A DNA stretch of 64,000 bases from Allocoleopsis franciscana PCC 7113 (GTDB taxonomy: Bacteria > Cyanobacteriota > Cyanobacteriia > Cyanobacteriales > Coleofasciculaceae), in contig NC_019738.1 of the NCBI RefSeq assembly GCF_000317515.1, positions 2,630,001 to 2,694,000 of the forward strand, read 5' to 3'. Every line of letters starts with the position of its first letter. Position 1 is the stretch's first letter. A model generated the notes under the pieces. It was not told the origin of the DNA, ran no database searches, and worked only from the letters and a program-made list of their open reading frames with translations. Position numbers and translations under genes: made by a program. This document shows, piece by piece, positions 63,041 to 64,000 of the stretch.

Positions 63041-64000
63041 CTAGTTCACAACATTCATATCTTGAATCAGCCACCGACCCTCTTTTCGCACCAAGTCGTA
63101 CCGAACTTGCAGATTATCATTGTAAGACCTATCTTGATTGGGCTGACCTCCTTGATAGAACTTGGCATTTTCGTTGACAGTGGCATCTACTCTTGCTTGA
63201 TCCGGATTAGAATCACTGGTTTCAACCGAGTTGACGACCACATTATGGATGTATTCCCAGTACGAATTACTTTGTTTATCAGTTTGAACCCGTTGCCGCC
63301 AAGTGGACAGAGCTGGCTCAGCGAGAATTTGATCTAATTGCTCAGTTTGATAGCTTGAGCCGAAAGCCAGTTTCTTCGTGGACAGCCAAGTGTCAATCAC
63401 TTGTTTAGCTGTCTCCTGAGTCAGAGGACCGGATGGCGCTCTCATCGAATTACCTGGTTCAGGAATAGGAATGGGAGGCTTTGATAGCTCGATCATAGGC
63501 TGTGGTCCTTTTAAGTCGGGCGCAGAAAAACCTTGTAACGTTTTTTGTAGCCAACTCAGGGTGACAATCAACAGCCAAATCACAACTCCTGCTCCGACGA
63601 CACTCGCAATGGCGAGTAAAACCAGGTGTCTGACTTTTGAGGAAGACTTGGACTTGTCCGATGAAGTATGAAGGCGACCGGGAGGTAGACGCTTGAAGTT
63701 TTCCCCAGCAGACGAGGTTACTCCTGCCCCAGCATCGGCTTGACGAGAACGAGTCGTCTGGGGTTCAGCTAAACCTTTTTGCCGTTGTCGGCGCGGCGAC
63801 TTTCCAGAAGGCTCACGAGGTATTTCTGTAACGCTAGGCTCTCCTCCCGCTGACAGTTGCGCCCCGACAGCACTGCGCGAACGGGAGGAAATCCGTTGAG
63901 CGTCAGGCAGGGTTGACACGCCTTGTTTAGATGAGTGTTCAGTCGCCGTACCCAACGTTGCCGTCCGGCTGGTTGTGGCAGAGGCGGCTTCTCGTCCATT
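63041..64000 (-). CDS. Ftn2/ZipN (ARC6-like) cell-division protein, C-terminal part
   Basis: The frame is open to the window edge, so only the last 319 residues or so are visible. A Ser/Arg/Gln-rich disordered part is followed by one transmembrane helix (HLVLLAIASVVGAGVVIWLLIVTLSWL) and a C-terminal IMS/ARC6-like domain: AKQVIDTWLSTKKLAFGSSYQTEQLDQILAEPALSTWRQRV, with RYDLVRKEGRWLIQDM near the end. In cyanobacteria Ftn2/ZipN tethers FtsZ to the membrane, with a J-like domain N-terminal (outside this window). A TTG at 63955 is an internal codon, not the true start. Confidence 0.72.
   Translation of the reverse strand, partial: NGREAASATTSRTATLGTATEHSSKQGVSTLPDAQRISSRSRSAVGAQLSAGGEPSVTEIPREPSGKSPRRQRQKGLAEPQTTRSRQADAGAGVTSSAGENFKRLPPGRLHTSSDKSKSSSKVRHLVLLAIASVVGAGVVIWLLIVTLSWLQKTLQGFSAPDLKGPQPMIELSKPPIPIPEPGNSMRAPSGPLTQETAKQVIDTWLSTKKLAFGSSYQTEQLDQILAEPALSTWRQRVQTDKQSNSYWEYIHNVVVNSVETSDSNPDQARVDATVNENAKFYQGGQPNQDRSYNDNLQVRYDLVRKEGRWLIQDMNVVN

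Overview
The window is chromosomal DNA from a cyanobacterium. It carries the rbcL-rbcX-rbcS Rubisco operon, a Rubisco activase with a carboxysome-type RbcS-like tail, cyanobacteria-restricted families (DUF4079, DUF2811, DUF1825, RbcX, a Ftn2/ZipN-type C-terminus, a GUN4-domain protein), many HIP1 octamers (GCGATCGC), and the short tandem and palindromic repeats usual in filamentous, large-genome cyanobacteria. The abundance of PAS-rich kinases, repeats and an IS points to a Microcoleus/Coleofasciculus-like species, but the exact genus cannot be read from this sequence. Layout, left to right. 1-10.9 kb holds housekeeping genes: a DUF4079 membrane protein overlapping comEC, tRNA-Ser(CGA), a GAF/HD-GYP signalling protein, a cluster of DnaA-box-like repeats at about 21 bp spacing (possible origin element), a DUF2811 protein, pth, an unknown cyanobacterial protein, murF and a 53-residue ribbon-helix-helix protein. 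10.9-16.5 kb is an AT-rich regulatory stretch with a tandemly duplicated module. Each unit has a shared leader, a V4R-like protein and a roadblock/LC7 protein; the two roadblock proteins are identical. A Ras-like GTPase follows the second unit. 16.6-28.2 kb is a minus-strand phosphorelay cluster: one giant multi-PAS hybrid histidine kinase cut in two by an IS630-family element, two single-domain receivers, a REC-PAS-HisKA-HATPase kinase and a five-domain response regulator. 28.3-44.5 kb is mixed: M42 peptidase, PEP-CTERM GDSL hydrolase, SLH lipoprotein, lepB, pyrF, tyrS, a class A penicillin-binding protein, DUF1825, a TM2/SHOCT protein, a helix-hairpin-helix protein, a kinase-GUN4 fusion whose kinase domain has lost its C-lobe, a Uma2 protein, panB and a beta-propeller protein. 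44.5-52.5 kb is the carbon-fixation locus rbcL-rbcX-rbcS, then a stand-alone type IIG restriction-modification gene, then rca. 52.5-64 kb is accessory: an unknown protein, an XRE regulator, a DUF4157 protein with a C-terminal SHH-type putative nuclease region divergent from an AAA+ ATPase (a pairing typical of extracellular contractile injection systems), a 54-residue membrane protein, a YdcF-like lipoprotein, a 2'-5' RNA ligase-like protein, an adhesin-E-like secreted protein, a Ser/Thr kinase with TPRs, and the 3' part of a Ftn2/ZipN-like division gene running off the window. How the parts work together: the roadblock/GTPase/V4R module and the phosphorelay cluster lie back to back and may form a signalling island. 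RbcX, RbcS and Rca assemble and maintain Rubisco, with a defence gene inserted between rbcS and rca. The DUF4157 protein and AAA+ ATPase look like the effector end of a contractile injection system whose structural genes are not in this window.
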